A stretch of 64,000 bases of DNA. Origin: Dactylosporangium sp. AC04546. GTDB taxonomy: Bacteria > Actinomycetota > Actinomycetes > Mycobacteriales > Micromonosporaceae. The stretch lies in the NCBI RefSeq assembly GCF_022095675.1, contig NZ_JAHYSG010000006.1:124001-188000 (forward strand). The letters run 5' to 3'. The translations under genes and the position numbers were made by a program. The notes beneath the pieces are model-generated. The model did not search any database. It was given only the letters and a program-made list of their open reading frames with translations, and was not told the origin of the DNA. This document shows, piece after piece, positions 1 through 8,187 of the stretch (position 1 is the first letter of the stretch; each line of letters opens with the position of its first letter).

Positions 1-502
1 CTCCGACGTCCGCGTCCCGGTGGCGAACCGTCTCGACACCGAAGACGGCCAGGGGTTCTTCCAGCTGATGCGCAATCTGCCGCAGGAGCGGCTGTCGCTG
101 GCGGTCACTGCCGTCTCCGCCGCTGAAGGGGTACTCGCCCGAACCCTGGAGTACGTCACCGAGCGCACGGCCTTCGGGCAGCCGATCGGCAGCTTCCAGA
201 ACAGCCGGTTCCTGCTTGCTGAGCTGTTCACCCAGGTTGATGTCACGCGGGTCTTCGTCGACCGGTGCGTCGAGCTGCACGCCCGCGGCAAGCTCACCCC
301 GGTGCAGGCCGCCGAGGCGAAGTGGTGGGCCTCCGAGCTGCAGGTGAAGGTGGCCGATCGCTGCCTCCAGTTGCACGGGGGCTATGGGTACATGCGGGAG
401 TACCCGGTCGCTCGTGCCTTCGTCGACGCCCGGATCCAGACGATCTACGGTGGGACCACCGAAATCATGAAGGAGATCATCGGCCGGGACCTGGGTCTGT
501 GA
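1..502 (+). CDS. acyl-CoA dehydrogenase, C-terminal part (5' end outside window)
   Basis: The reading frame is already open at base 2, so only the C-terminal ~166 residues are present. They match the C-terminal helical domain of FAD-dependent acyl-CoA dehydrogenases: ERTAFGQPIGSFQ, LQLHGGYGYMREYPV and the terminal IQTIYGGTTEIMKEIIGRDL. These segments contact FAD and form the tetramer. The family oxidises acyl-CoA to trans-2-enoyl-CoA in the cytoplasm and passes electrons to ETF. The next gene, 34 bases downstream, is an enoyl-CoA hydratase, which acts on that product, so the two probably sit in one acyl-CoA degradation operon entering from the left. The substrate chain cannot be inferred from this part. 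Confidence 0.95.
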   Translation, partial: SDVRVPVANRLDTEDGQGFFQLMRNLPQERLSLAVTAVSAAEGVLARTLEYVTERTAFGQPIGSFQNSRFLLAELFTQVDVTRVFVDRCVELHARGKLTPVQAAEAKWWASELQVKVADRCLQLHGGYGYMREYPVARAFVDARIQTIYGGTTEIMKEIIGRDLGL

Positions 503-536
503 GCGTTCCGTGCCGACTGCCGAGGGAGGGGTACTC

Positions 537-1340
537 GTGAGCCTGGTGGCCTACGAGGAGCGGGACGGCGTCGCCCGGATCCGGCTCAGCGATGGGGAGC
601 GCGGCAATCCGCTCGACCAGTCCCTGGCGGACGCGCTCGCCCGGGCCGTTCGCCGCGCTCGCGCCGACGACGTCCACGTCGTCGTGCTGTCCGCCGAGGG
701 CCGGGCCTTCAGCGTCGGCGGCAACATCTCCGCCTTCGCCGCCGCCGAGGACATCGAGCAGATGGTCGACGACCTGGCGGAGACCCTGCACCGCGCCGTC
801 AGTGACCTGCATCGGATGGACGCGATCGTCGTCTCGGTCGTCCACGGGGTGGCCGCCGGCGCCGGCGTGGCGCTTGCCGCGGCCGCCGACCTGGTCATCG
901 CCGGTGCGTCCGCTCGGTTCACGCTGGCGTACACCGGGATCGGCTTCTCTCCGGACGGCGGGAGCTCATTGCTGACCGCGTCCGTCGGCCTGCACCGCGG
1001 GCTGCACCTGGCGCTGCTCAATCCGCGGGTCACCGCCCACGAGGCGCACGCGATGGGGCTGGTCGCCCAGGTCCATCCGGACGACGAGCTCGAGGCCGCC
1101 GTCGAGCGCGTGGTCGACGACCTGCGGTCGGGGTCACGGACGGCGCAGGTGGCCGCGAAGCGGCTGATGCGGGAGGCCGCCGCTCCGGGGGCGGAGGCGG
1201 CGTTGCGCCGGGAGACCCTGTCGATCAGACAGCGCGCGGCCGATCCCGACGGCCGAGAAGGCGTCGCGGCGTTCCTGGCGAAGCGGCCGCCCCGGTTCCC
1301 GAGTGCCCGCCACACCTTCGCCCTCGAGGAGGAGCGTTGA
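537..1340 (+). CDS. enoyl-CoA hydratase/isomerase (crotonase) family protein
   Basis: 267 residues, the usual size of a crotonase. The family hydrates or isomerises enoyl-CoA thioesters. Visible features are the oxyanion-hole stretch FSVGGNISAF and the second conserved block GVAAGAGVALAAAADLVIA, followed by GFSPDGGSSLLTASVG. GTG 537 is chosen because GAGGGAGGGG (522-531) precedes it at good spacing; an in-frame GTG at 510 would put the start upstream of that ribosome-binding site. In the second block the Glu used for catalysis by true hydratases is not obvious (the sequence reads PDGGSS), so isomerase, dehalogenase-like or other crotonase chemistry is possible. It is probably co-transcribed with the acyl-CoA dehydrogenase. 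Confidence 0.9.
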   Translation: MSLVAYEERDGVARIRLSDGERGNPLDQSLADALARAVRRARADDVHVVVLSAEGRAFSVGGNISAFAAAEDIEQMVDDLAETLHRAVSDLHRMDAIVVSVVHGVAAGAGVALAAAADLVIAGASARFTLAYTGIGFSPDGGSSLLTASVGLHRGLHLALLNPRVTAHEAHAMGLVAQVHPDDELEAAVERVVDDLRSGSRTAQVAAKRLMREAAAPGAEAALRRETLSIRQRAADPDGREGVAAFLAKRPPRFPSARHTFALEEER

Positions 1341-1411
1341 CAGCAGCACACCGCCTCCGGCCACTGCCCGAGAAGGCGGAAGACGTCGATGCCGTCCTCG
1401 CCGATTGGTGA
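1337..1411 (+). pseudogene. 24-codon open frame overlapping the crotonase stop; probable gene remnant
   Basis: A TTG at 1337 overlaps the crotonase stop (GTTGA) and follows GAGGAG, the arrangement of a translationally coupled downstream gene. The frame closes after 24 codons (MTAAHRLRPLPEKAEDVDAV...). It looks like the start of the next operon member whose body was deleted. It is too short to assign a family and may be meaningless. Confidence 0.25.
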
Positions 1412-1484
1412 CGTCTGACCGGTACCGGGGGCGCACGGTCGCTGGGGCATCCAGGCCGATACGGTTGATCATGCGTTCGGGGGA

Positions 1485-2567
1485 GTGTCGCGAGTGATGG
1501 GCGGAGAACGGCAGATGGTAGGCGCAGCAGCGATGCGGGTCGAGCAAGATGATGTGACCTCGGACTGGACGCGTCCGGGGGTGTTCGAGGTGGCCCCCGG
1601 GGTGTATCGCATTCCGCTGCCGTTACCGCACGACGGTCTGCGATCGGTGAACGTGTACGCCCTGGCCGTCGACGACGGCCTCGTGCTGGTCGACTCGGGC
1701 TGGGCCATCACGGAGGCCAGACAGGCACTGGATGCGGCTCTGGCGGCCCTGGGCGCATGTCTCGGAGACGTACGGCGGTTTCTTGTGACGCACATACACC
1801 GGGACCATTACGCGATGGCGGTGGCCGTGCGGCGCGAGTTCGGCACGGCAGTGAGCCTCGGCGAGGGGGAGGAACCCGCTGTCCAGGCGCTGTCGACTCC
1901 CGGTAATCAACCGATGTCCGGACACTGGCAGACGCTGATTCGATGCGGCGCAGGCGAGATCGTCGAAGCGCTCCGCGCGCGGGCTGAGCTGGCGCCGCAT
2001 GACCCGGCGGACTGGGCGGCGCCGGACGACTGGCTGGCTGGGGCGACGGACGTCGTGTTACCGACCAGGACCCTCCGGGTGGTGGCGACCCCTGGACATA
2101 CCCGTGGGCACGTCGTCTTCATCGATCGCGACGCACAGCTGATGTTCGCCGGCGACCACGTTCTTCCCCACATCACGCCGTCCATCGGCTTCGAAGCGGT
2201 GCCCGCGGCGCTCCCGCTGGGGAACTATCTGGACTCGTTGCGGCTGGTCCGGTCGCTGCCCGACCAGCGGCTGCTGCCGGCGCACGGCCCGGTCGGCCCG
2301 AGCGTCCACACGCGCGTCGACGAACTCCTGCACCATCACGCCGAGCGACTGGACCACGCTTGCACGGTCGTGCAAGACGGAGCGACGGCGTACGAGGCGG
2401 CGCGTCGGCTGACCTGGACCAGGCGCCAGCGTTCCTTCACCGACCTCGACCTTTTCAACCAGATGCTCGCCGTCACCGAAACGGCCGCCCACCTCGACGT
2501 GCTTGTGGTGCAGGGGCGGCTGAAGGCCACCGACGCCGATGGAGTACGTCGCTACGACCCGGCGTGA
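1485..2567 (+). CDS. MBL-fold metallo-hydrolase with C-terminal winged-helix-like domain
   Basis: 360 residues. The metallo-beta-lactamase fold is shown by VLVDSGWA, the metal-binding HIHRDH (H103, H105, D107, H108), the third His region TPGHTRGHVVF, the bridging Asp in MFAGDHVLPH, and LLPAHGPVG. After about residue 260 there is a helical tail (VDELLHHHAERLD ... HLDVLVVQGRLKA) like the winged-helix domain of LACTB2-type hydrolases. It is a cytoplasmic binuclear-zinc hydrolase, often of thioesters or phosphodiesters; the substrate is unknown. The start could instead be ATG 1497 or ATG 1533 (MRVEQDD), because the first ~16 residues look unconserved. Its position behind acyl-CoA enzymes would suit a thioesterase role, which is inference. 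Confidence 0.88.
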   Translation: MSRVMGGERQMVGAAAMRVEQDDVTSDWTRPGVFEVAPGVYRIPLPLPHDGLRSVNVYALAVDDGLVLVDSGWAITEARQALDAALAALGACLGDVRRFLVTHIHRDHYAMAVAVRREFGTAVSLGEGEEPAVQALSTPGNQPMSGHWQTLIRCGAGEIVEALRARAELAPHDPADWAAPDDWLAGATDVVLPTRTLRVVATPGHTRGHVVFIDRDAQLMFAGDHVLPHITPSIGFEAVPAALPLGNYLDSLRLVRSLPDQRLLPAHGPVGPSVHTRVDELLHHHAERLDHACTVVQDGATAYEAARRLTWTRRQRSFTDLDLFNQMLAVTETAAHLDVLVVQGRLKATDADGVRRYDPA

Positions 2568-2656
2568 CCGCCCGCGAACCGTCCAGTTGAAGCCGGCCGT
2601 GGTGCGCGAATCCACCACGGCGGCGTTCGGCTCGTCGAACGGTCGCTCGCCGTTAC

Positions 2657-3181
2657 CTACGCGACGCGGGTGGCACCATAGGCGGCGCCGACCAGGAGTA
2701 CGACTCCGCCGAGACCCACCGTCCAAAAGGGGCCCGCGCCGCCGTTCGCGTCTTCCACCCGGCCGGTCGGGTCCTCCGGGTCGTACCGGATCTGGATGCG
2801 CGCTCCCACCTTGACCTCGGTTTCATCGCCCGAGTTGGACACGTTGGCCTGGACGGTTCTTCCGTCGGCGGTGGTGAACCGAACCGCTGCGTTTGGACCA
2901 CTCTTGCTGTAAGACACCGCCACGACGTCGCCCGTTGTGACCAGTCCACGCTCCTGCAAGGTCCGATGGTCGTAGTACATCTGCAGCGCGATGAACACGA
3001 ACACCAGCCCAGCGACGACGGCGCAGGCGACGGCAGCCCACTCTTTCGCGTTGGCGTACGACGCGCTATGCCGTGGGCGGCTTCGGCGGGGCAGTGTGGG
3101 ACGGCGCATTGAGTGTCGGGCCTGCCTCGTTGCCTGATCGCCTGACCGTAATCGTCGTTGCCGTTCTCGCTTCCCTGCCAT
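2657..3181 (-). CDS. DUF3592-type membrane protein
   Basis: About 174 residues from ATG 3181. A very basic N-terminus (KRERQRRLRSGDQ) precedes one membrane helix (VACAVVAGLVFVFIALQMYY), then a beta-rich segment with GDVVAVSYSKSGPNAAVRFTT and IRYDPEDPTGRVED, the signature pattern of DUF3592, and a second hydrophobic stretch (VGLGGVVLLVGAAYGA). The soluble domain lies between the two helices. No enzymatic role is known for the family. No candidate start (3247, 3181 or 3109) has a convincing ribosome-binding site, so the N-terminus is uncertain. It diverges from the small membrane gene at 3326. Confidence 0.7.
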   Translation of the reverse strand: MAGKRERQRRLRSGDQATRQARHSMRRPTLPRRSRPRHSASYANAKEWAAVACAVVAGLVFVFIALQMYYDHRTLQERGLVTTGDVVAVSYSKSGPNAAVRFTTADGRTVQANVSNSGDETEVKVGARIQIRYDPEDPTGRVEDANGGAGPFWTVGLGGVVLLVGAAYGATRVA

Positions 3182-3325
3182 GCGATCATTATGTGTGCCA
3201 TCCGCACGTGGCAGACACGCTGCGCACACTCTCGGGCCGGGCGTCACGGCGTTGGCGAGCCGGGACTGGTCCGGCGCGCAGACGGACGACCGGCCGCCTT
3301 CGGCGTCGGTGGAGGGAGGTGGCCG

Positions 3326-3550
3326 ATGGCGAAGTCAGGGATTTCATGGTGGAGATCTGTGGTTCTCGGGCTCGTGGTCGCCTTTACGGCCATTCGAGTG
3401 CCAGACGTATTGGCGGAGGGTACCTGGCGATCCTGGGCAGTTGTCCCAGTTTTCATCATCGCGGTGTGGCTCTTCGGTAGAAGCGTGTGGGGGGCGGTTC
3501 GTCGCGGGCGCAGCGCACACCGGCAATCCCGTTGTGAGACGAGGGATTGA
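3326..3550 (+). CDS. small two-helix membrane protein
   Basis: 74 residues. ATG 3326 follows the strong ribosome-binding site GGAGGGAGG (3311-3319). Two hydrophobic segments (SVVLGLVVAFTAI and SWAVVPVFIIAVWLFG) predict a hairpin membrane protein with a basic C-terminal tail (RRGRSAHRQSR). I do not recognise the family. The strong initiation signal and plausible topology argue that it is real. The same frame stays open upstream to 3158, but that part reads like noise. Confidence 0.6.
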   Translation: MAKSGISWWRSVVLGLVVAFTAIRVPDVLAEGTWRSWAVVPVFIIAVWLFGRSVWGAVRRGRSAHRQSRCETRD

Positions 3551-3678
3551 CTCGCTGCACCTCAGCTCTGCCTCAGCAGCCGCAGCACCACGGTGGCGGG
3601 TGCGCCTGTGCGGGCTGGAACCGGCCGCCTATCGTTCAGCGGGAACACCCACCGCGACGTTTCCGAGGGACGGACAGC

Positions 3679-4074
3679 ATGAGCGACTACGACGACGGCG
3701 GCCAGCTCGACCCTGGCTACACCGGCGACGAACAGCCGGAGACGCTCGACCCGGGGTACACCGGCAGTGACCAGCCCGACGTCTTCGGCCAATTCGAGGC
3801 GGAGCAGGAGCACGGCGAAGTGGAGGAGCTGCACTCGGGCCACGGCGTGGAGTCGGACACCGACCAGCAGTTCGGCGTCTTCGAGCAGCACTACGAGCGG
3901 GGAGAGACGACCTCGCTCGTGCAGGAGCAGCACATCGAGTACAGCTCCGGTTACGACGAGGGCGAGCAGCCGTCATTCACCGGCGGCGACGTCGACGACC
4001 TGCGCGACCGCCTGAGCGGCCTCGCCGGCCATGAGCACGGCGGCGAGACGCAGCTGGGCGTCGCCTCCAACTAA
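3679..4074 (+). CDS. acidic hydrophilic protein with a duplicated LDPGYTG motif
   Basis: 131 residues, strongly acidic and rich in Gln, Gly and His, with no membrane segment and probably intrinsically disordered. Near the N-terminus the motif LDPGYTG..QP occurs twice (QLDPGYTGDEQP and TLDPGYTGSDQP). The C-terminal end DVDDLRDRLSGLAGHE could form one helix. ATG 3679 follows GAGGGA (3665-3670). I do not recognise a family; such proteins are common and uncharacterised in actinomycetes. A hairpin lies 13 bases after the stop. Confidence 0.7.
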   Translation: MSDYDDGGQLDPGYTGDEQPETLDPGYTGSDQPDVFGQFEAEQEHGEVEELHSGHGVESDTDQQFGVFEQHYERGETTSLVQEQHIEYSSGYDEGEQPSFTGGDVDDLRDRLSGLAGHEHGGETQLGVASN

Positions 4075-4086
4075 GGCACGCCTTCG

Positions 4087-4119
4087 ACCCCGGCCGTGGT
4101 CACCGACCCCGGCCGGGGT
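4087..4119 (+). terminator. GC-rich hairpin terminator
   Basis: ACCCCGGCC (4087-4095) pairs perfectly with GGCCGGGGT (4111-4119) around a 15-base loop. It lies 12 bases after the acidic-protein stop, with only a short T run. The 3' half is itself a 14-base palindrome (4106-4119), so it may act on both strands. Confidence 0.6.
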
Positions 4120-4120
4120 T

Positions 4121-4289
4121 GTCCGCGGCGATCGGTCAGAGCAGCGCCTGGTACTCCTCGGGGTGCCAGGCACGTCCCAGAATGTGAAGGTGGCTGAGGA
4201 GTTTTCCGATCTGCGTAAGATCCTCGACGAAACGGACTGGGAGGCGCTCAAGGAGGATGGTTGGCCTGCACAGCGCGGCCGGACTGTTG
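4121..4289. other. unassigned spacer with coding-like reading on both strands
   Basis: Between the hairpin and the end of the siderophore ABC operon lies a stretch without a start codon in a good context. The plus strand reads EEFSDLRKILDETDWEALKE, unusually protein-like. The minus strand reads ERLPVRFVEDLTQIGKLLSH and on to a stop near 4140. One of these may be a decayed gene end; I cannot assign either. Confidence 0.25.
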
Positions 4290-5129
4290 CTACCTGCTTC
4301 GCGCGCTGGGCTGAGATCGGACGCGGCCGAGCGGGGTGACCGCGGGCCGGCCCGTCACCGGGTCGGGCCCGACCAGGCAGCGGATGCCGAACACCGTCTC
4401 GACCAGTTCGGCCGTAATGATGTCCGCGGGCGCGCCTTCGCCGACGATGTGGCCGTCGCGCATGGCGATGATGTGGCTCGCGTAGCGGTTGGCCTGGTTG
4501 AGGTCGTGCAGCACGGCCACCACGGTGCGGCCGGCCTCGTGCAGGTCGGTGAGCAGCTCCAGCAGCTCGATCTGGTGCGCGATGTCGAGGAACGTGGTGG
4601 GCTCGTCGAGCAGCAGCAGATCGGTCTGCTGGGCCAGCACCATGGCGACCCAGACCCGCTGGCGCTGCCCGCCGGAGAGCTCGTCGACCAGACGGCCGGA
4701 CAGCTCGCTCACTCCGGTGGCGGCCATCGCCTCGGCCACGGCCTGCTCGTCCTCCGCACTCCACTGCCGGAGCAACCCCTGGTGCGGGTAGCGGCCCCGG
4801 GCCACCAGGCCGGCGACCCGGATCCCGTCCGGCGCGTGTGAGGACTGCGGCAGCAGCCCCAGCCGGCGGGCCACCTCCCGGGCCGGGTACCGGTGGATGT
4901 CCCGCCCGTCCAGGATCACCTGGCCCCGCGTCGGCGGGATCAGCCGCGACAGGGTCCGCAGCAGCGTGGACTTGCCACACGCGTTCGGGCCGATGATGAC
5001 GGTGAACGAGCCGTCCGGGACGGCCACGCTCAGGTCGGTCGAGACCGGACGGCGGTCGTAGCCGAAGGTCGCGTGCTCGGTCCGCAGCCGCGCCGTGGCG
5101 GCCGCGGGCCGATCGCGTTCAGAGATCAT
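4290..5129 (-). CDS. iron-siderophore ABC transporter ATP-binding protein
   Basis: 279 residues, FepC/FhuC type. Walker A is GPNACGKS (residues 47-54), the Q-loop is LGLLPQSSHAPDG, the signature is ELSGGQRQRVWVAM, Walker B is DLLLLDEPTTFLD, and the H-loop His is in AVLHDLNQANRYASH. It powers import of ferric siderophores through the two permeases encoded immediately upstream. ATG 5129 is used with GGAG in GTGGAGCCC just before it; the frame remains open much further upstream, but that part overlaps the permease and is not coding. It is the last gene of the five-gene minus-strand operon and should be iron-repressed through the box at 10063. Confidence 0.95.
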   Translation of the reverse strand: MISERDRPAAATARLRTEHATFGYDRRPVSTDLSVAVPDGSFTVIIGPNACGKSTLLRTLSRLIPPTRGQVILDGRDIHRYPAREVARRLGLLPQSSHAPDGIRVAGLVARGRYPHQGLLRQWSAEDEQAVAEAMAATGVSELSGRLVDELSGGQRQRVWVAMVLAQQTDLLLLDEPTTFLDIAHQIELLELLTDLHEAGRTVVAVLHDLNQANRYASHIIAMRDGHIVGEGAPADIITAELVETVFGIRCLVGPDPVTGRPAVTPLGRVRSQPSARSR

Positions 5130-5146
5130 CGTGGGCTCCACTCGTA

Positions 5147-6199
5147 TCACAGGCGCCGCCGGGCTTCGGCCACCAGTAGCCAGACCAGGTAACCGCCGCC
5201 GATGACCACGGTGACCACGCCGACCGGCAGGCTCACCGGCAGCACGTGCTGCGCGACCGCGTCGGCGGCCAGGAGCAGCAACGCGCCGGTGGCGGCCGCC
5301 GGCAGCAGCGGCGTGCCCGCGCCTTTCACCAGCCGCCGCCCGATCTGCGGCGCGACCAGCGCCACGAACGCGATCGGTCCGGCGGCCGCGGTCGCCGCCG
5401 CGGTGAGCCCGACCCCGACCAGGATGAGCAGCGCGCGGGTCCGCGCGGCGGGCACGCCCAGCGCCGCGGCGGTGTCCTCGCCCAGTTCGAGCTGGCGCAG
5501 CCCGGGCGCGAGCAGCGCGGCGCCCAGCAGCAGCACGGCGATGACGGCGGTCGCGGTGCCGGTCTGGCTCCAGCCGATGGCGTTGAGCGATCCGGCGCCC
5601 CACACCGCCGCGGTCGCGGCCAGGTCGTGCGTGGCGATGAGCAGCAGCCACGAGTTGACCGAGGAGAGCATCGCCGACACTGCGATACCCACCAGGATGA
5701 ACCGCAACCCGGGCCGGCGGCCGCCCTGCGACAACGCGAACACGACGAACGCGGTGAGCAGCCCGCCGCCCAGCGAGCCGAGGGCGACCGTGGCGTACCC
5801 GGTGCTGACCCAGCTGAGCACCACCAGCGCGCCGGTGTACGAGCCGGTGGCGAACCCGACGACGTCGGGGCTGGCCAGCGGGTTGCGGGTGAGCGACTGG
5901 AAGATCGCCCCGGCCACGCCGAACGCGGCCCCGAGGACGAGCGCGGCCACCACCCGCGGGGCCCGCCATTGCAGCACCACAGTGGCGGGGAAGCCGTGCT
6001 CGCCGCCGGTGAGCACCCGCAGTACCTCTCCGAGGCTGAGCGGGAAGTCGCCGAGCATCAGGCAACCGACACCCAGCGCGATTGCCAGTCCACACAGGAC
6101 GGTGCAGACGGCGGCCAGGCGGCGATCGACGTTGACGGAAAACCCCCACCGCCGCCACAGCAGCGTCGGGCGGCCGAAGTCGACCAGCGGCTTGGTCAT
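5147..6199 (-). CDS. iron-siderophore ABC transporter permease (FecCD family)
   Basis: 350 residues with about nine to ten hydrophobic segments. FecCD signatures are RAPRVVAALVLGAAFGVAGA, IFQSLTRNPLASPDVVGF and, near the C-terminus, AGPIAFVALVAPQIGRRLV, the coupling region that touches the ATPase. It forms a heterodimeric inner-membrane channel with the product of the next gene upstream. Its ATG overlaps that gene's stop by four bases (ATGA, 6196-6199), so translation is coupled. The ATPase gene follows after 17 bases. Confidence 0.95.
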   Translation of the reverse strand: MTKPLVDFGRPTLLWRRWGFSVNVDRRLAAVCTVLCGLAIALGVGCLMLGDFPLSLGEVLRVLTGGEHGFPATVVLQWRAPRVVAALVLGAAFGVAGAIFQSLTRNPLASPDVVGFATGSYTGALVVLSWVSTGYATVALGSLGGGLLTAFVVFALSQGGRRPGLRFILVGIAVSAMLSSVNSWLLLIATHDLAATAAVWGAGSLNAIGWSQTGTATAVIAVLLLGAALLAPGLRQLELGEDTAAALGVPAARTRALLILVGVGLTAAATAAAGPIAFVALVAPQIGRRLVKGAGTPLLPAAATGALLLLAADAVAQHVLPVSLPVGVVTVVIGGGYLVWLLVAEARRRL

Positions 6200-7197
6200 A
6201 GCGCGACCACCCGCCGGCGCCGGGCCAGCACGATGAGCACCGGCGCGCCGACGAGGGCGCTGATGATGCCGATCGGTACCTCGCCGGGGCGCATCGCGAT
6301 CCGGCCGAGCACGTCGGCGCCGAGCAGCAGGGCCGGGGCCAGCACCACCGTGTAGGCCAGCACCCAGCGCTGGTCCGGCCCGACGATCCAGCGGGCGACG
6401 TGCGGCGCGATCAGTCCCATGAAGCCGATCGGCCCGGCCAGCGCGGTCGCGCCGCCGGCGAGCAGGGTCACCGCCACCACGACCAGGGCCCGGGTCCGGG
6501 TGACGTGGGCGCCGAGGGCGCGGGCTGAGTCGTCGCCGAGGGCGATCGCGTTCAGCGGCCGGGCCACCGCGGCCGCGACCAGCAGGCCGAGCACCAGGAA
6601 CGGCCCGACCGAGCCGAGCACGCCGAGGTCGCGGTTGACCAGCGAGCCCACCTCCCAGCTGCGCATCTGGTCGAACGCCCGCGGGTCAGCCAGCATCACC
6701 GAGGTCGTGATGCCGAGCAGCACCGCGCCGATGGCGACGCCGCCGAGCGTGAGCCGCACCGGGTCGACCTGGCCGCGGCCGCCCGCGCCGACCAGATACA
6801 CCGCGACCGTGGTCAGCAGCGCGCCGAGGAAGGCGAACCAGACGTACCCGTCGACCGACGCCACGCCGAACGCGGCCACGCCGACGGTCACGAACAGGGT
6901 CGCCCCGGCGTTCACCCCGAGGATGCCCGGATCGGCCAGCGGGTTGCGGGTCAGGGCCTGGATCAGCGCGCCAGCCACGCCGAGCGAGGCCCCGGCGGCA
7001 ATCCCGGCCAGCGTGCGCGGGATCCGCAGTTGGAGCACCAGGTAGTGCACGTCGCCACCGGCGGTGCCGGCCAACGCGTCGCGGACCGCGCCGAGCGGCA
7101 GGTCCTTGGCCCCGATGGCGACGCTGGCCAGCACGGTCGCGACCAGCACGAGGAGCCCGCCCGCCAGCCCAGCCGCGCGACCCAAGACGGTTGACAT
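6196..7197 (-). CDS. iron-siderophore ABC transporter permease (FecCD family)
   Basis: 333 residues, polytopic. FecCD motifs include LRIPRTLAGIAAGASLGVAG, ALIQALTRNPLADPGILGVN and AGPIGFMGLIAPHVARWIVG, the last being the loop that docks onto the ATPase. It is paralogous to the permease at 5147-6199, as is usual for siderophore importers with two different membrane subunits. It starts 7 bases after the binding-protein gene ends and overlaps the next permease by ATGA, placing it firmly in the iron operon. Confidence 0.95.
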   Translation of the reverse strand: MSTVLGRAAGLAGGLLVLVATVLASVAIGAKDLPLGAVRDALAGTAGGDVHYLVLQLRIPRTLAGIAAGASLGVAGALIQALTRNPLADPGILGVNAGATLFVTVGVAAFGVASVDGYVWFAFLGALLTTVAVYLVGAGGRGQVDPVRLTLGGVAIGAVLLGITTSVMLADPRAFDQMRSWEVGSLVNRDLGVLGSVGPFLVLGLLVAAAVARPLNAIALGDDSARALGAHVTRTRALVVVAVTLLAGGATALAGPIGFMGLIAPHVARWIVGPDQRWVLAYTVVLAPALLLGADVLGRIAMRPGEVPIGIISALVGAPVLIVLARRRRVVAL

Positions 7198-7204
7198 GCC
7201 GGCC

Positions 7205-8173
7205 CTACCGGCTCGAAGCGGACTGCTCCAGGGTCGGCAGCACCCGCTCGATCATGTACGGGTACGACCGCGGCCCCGGCGAGTTGGTGGCCGTGGCCAG
7301 TGCGATGTCGGTCCAGATCACCGTGCCAGCTGCCACCGACGGCAGCTTGGCGTAGCGCGGGTCGGCCTTCACCTTGGCGGTCTGGCCCGAGAAGTCCCAC
7401 AGCGCCAGGACGTCGGCATTCAGCTCCTCGATGCGCTCCTGCGACACGGCCGCGTTGGTGCTCTGGGTGTTGTCCTGGTTGGCCGCCGGCTTGAGGCCGA
7501 AGCACTCCAGCCAGGTGCCGTTGCCGAAGCGGAACTGTGCGTCGTCGACGGCGACCCACTGGTACGTCTTGCCGGCGAGCCCCGGCACCTTCTGCCGCGC
7601 GGCCGTGCAGGCCTGCTCGACGCCATCGACGACCGGCTTGGCGTCGGCGCCGACGAGGGTGGCGAGAGCCCGGGTGGTGTCGTCCCAGTCGTCGTTGGCC
7701 ACCTTGAGGCCGGCGAAGGTGGGCGCGACGGAGGTCGCCTGCGTGTACGCCTTGTCGGTCACGTTGTAGCTGGAGCCCACGATCAGGTCGGGCCGGTAGG
7801 TGGCGATCTTCTCCAGTTTCGCCTCGTAGTTCTCCAGCAGGCTGGGGTCGAGAGTGCCGGTGAACACACCCTTGAGCCACGGATACGTCTCGGCGATCTC
7901 CTTGTCCGAGGCGGCCACCGCGACCGGCTGCACCCCGAGCGCGACCAGGATCTCGCCCACCTGCGGGTTGAGCGCGACCACCCGGGCCGGTCTGGACTTC
8001 ACGGTCACGCCGCCGTACGCGCCGTTGACGCTGACCGGGTAGCCGGCGCCGGCCGTCGCGCTGCTCGGGTCGCCGGCCGGGTCGTCGCCGCCGCAGGCGG
8101 CCGCGTTGAGGCTCAGGACCAGAGCGACGCTGGCCGCGACCAGCCGTCGGCCCGACGAGATATGGGTCTGCAT
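7205..8173 (-). CDS. iron-siderophore ABC transporter substrate-binding lipoprotein
   Basis: 322 residues. The signal peptide ends in a lipobox-like LSLNAAAC, so the mature protein is anchored through a lipidated Cys on the outer face of the membrane. The Fe-B12/FepB-type periplasmic-binding fold is indicated by PARVVALNPQVGEILVALGV, YRPDLIVGSSYN and the linker-proximal IWTDIALATATNSPGPRSYPYM. It captures the ferric siderophore and delivers it to the FecCD permeases. ATG 8173 follows GAGAGG. The upstream gene ends 14 bases away, so it belongs to the same transcript; no siderophore synthetase is present in this window. Confidence 0.93.
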   Translation of the reverse strand: MQTHISSGRRLVAASVALVLSLNAAACGGDDPAGDPSSATAGAGYPVSVNGAYGGVTVKSRPARVVALNPQVGEILVALGVQPVAVAASDKEIAETYPWLKGVFTGTLDPSLLENYEAKLEKIATYRPDLIVGSSYNVTDKAYTQATSVAPTFAGLKVANDDWDDTTRALATLVGADAKPVVDGVEQACTAARQKVPGLAGKTYQWVAVDDAQFRFGNGTWLECFGLKPAANQDNTQSTNAAVSQERIEELNADVLALWDFSGQTAKVKADPRYAKLPSVAAGTVIWTDIALATATNSPGPRSYPYMIERVLPTLEQSASSR

Positions 8174-8187
8174 GGATTGCCTCTCGG

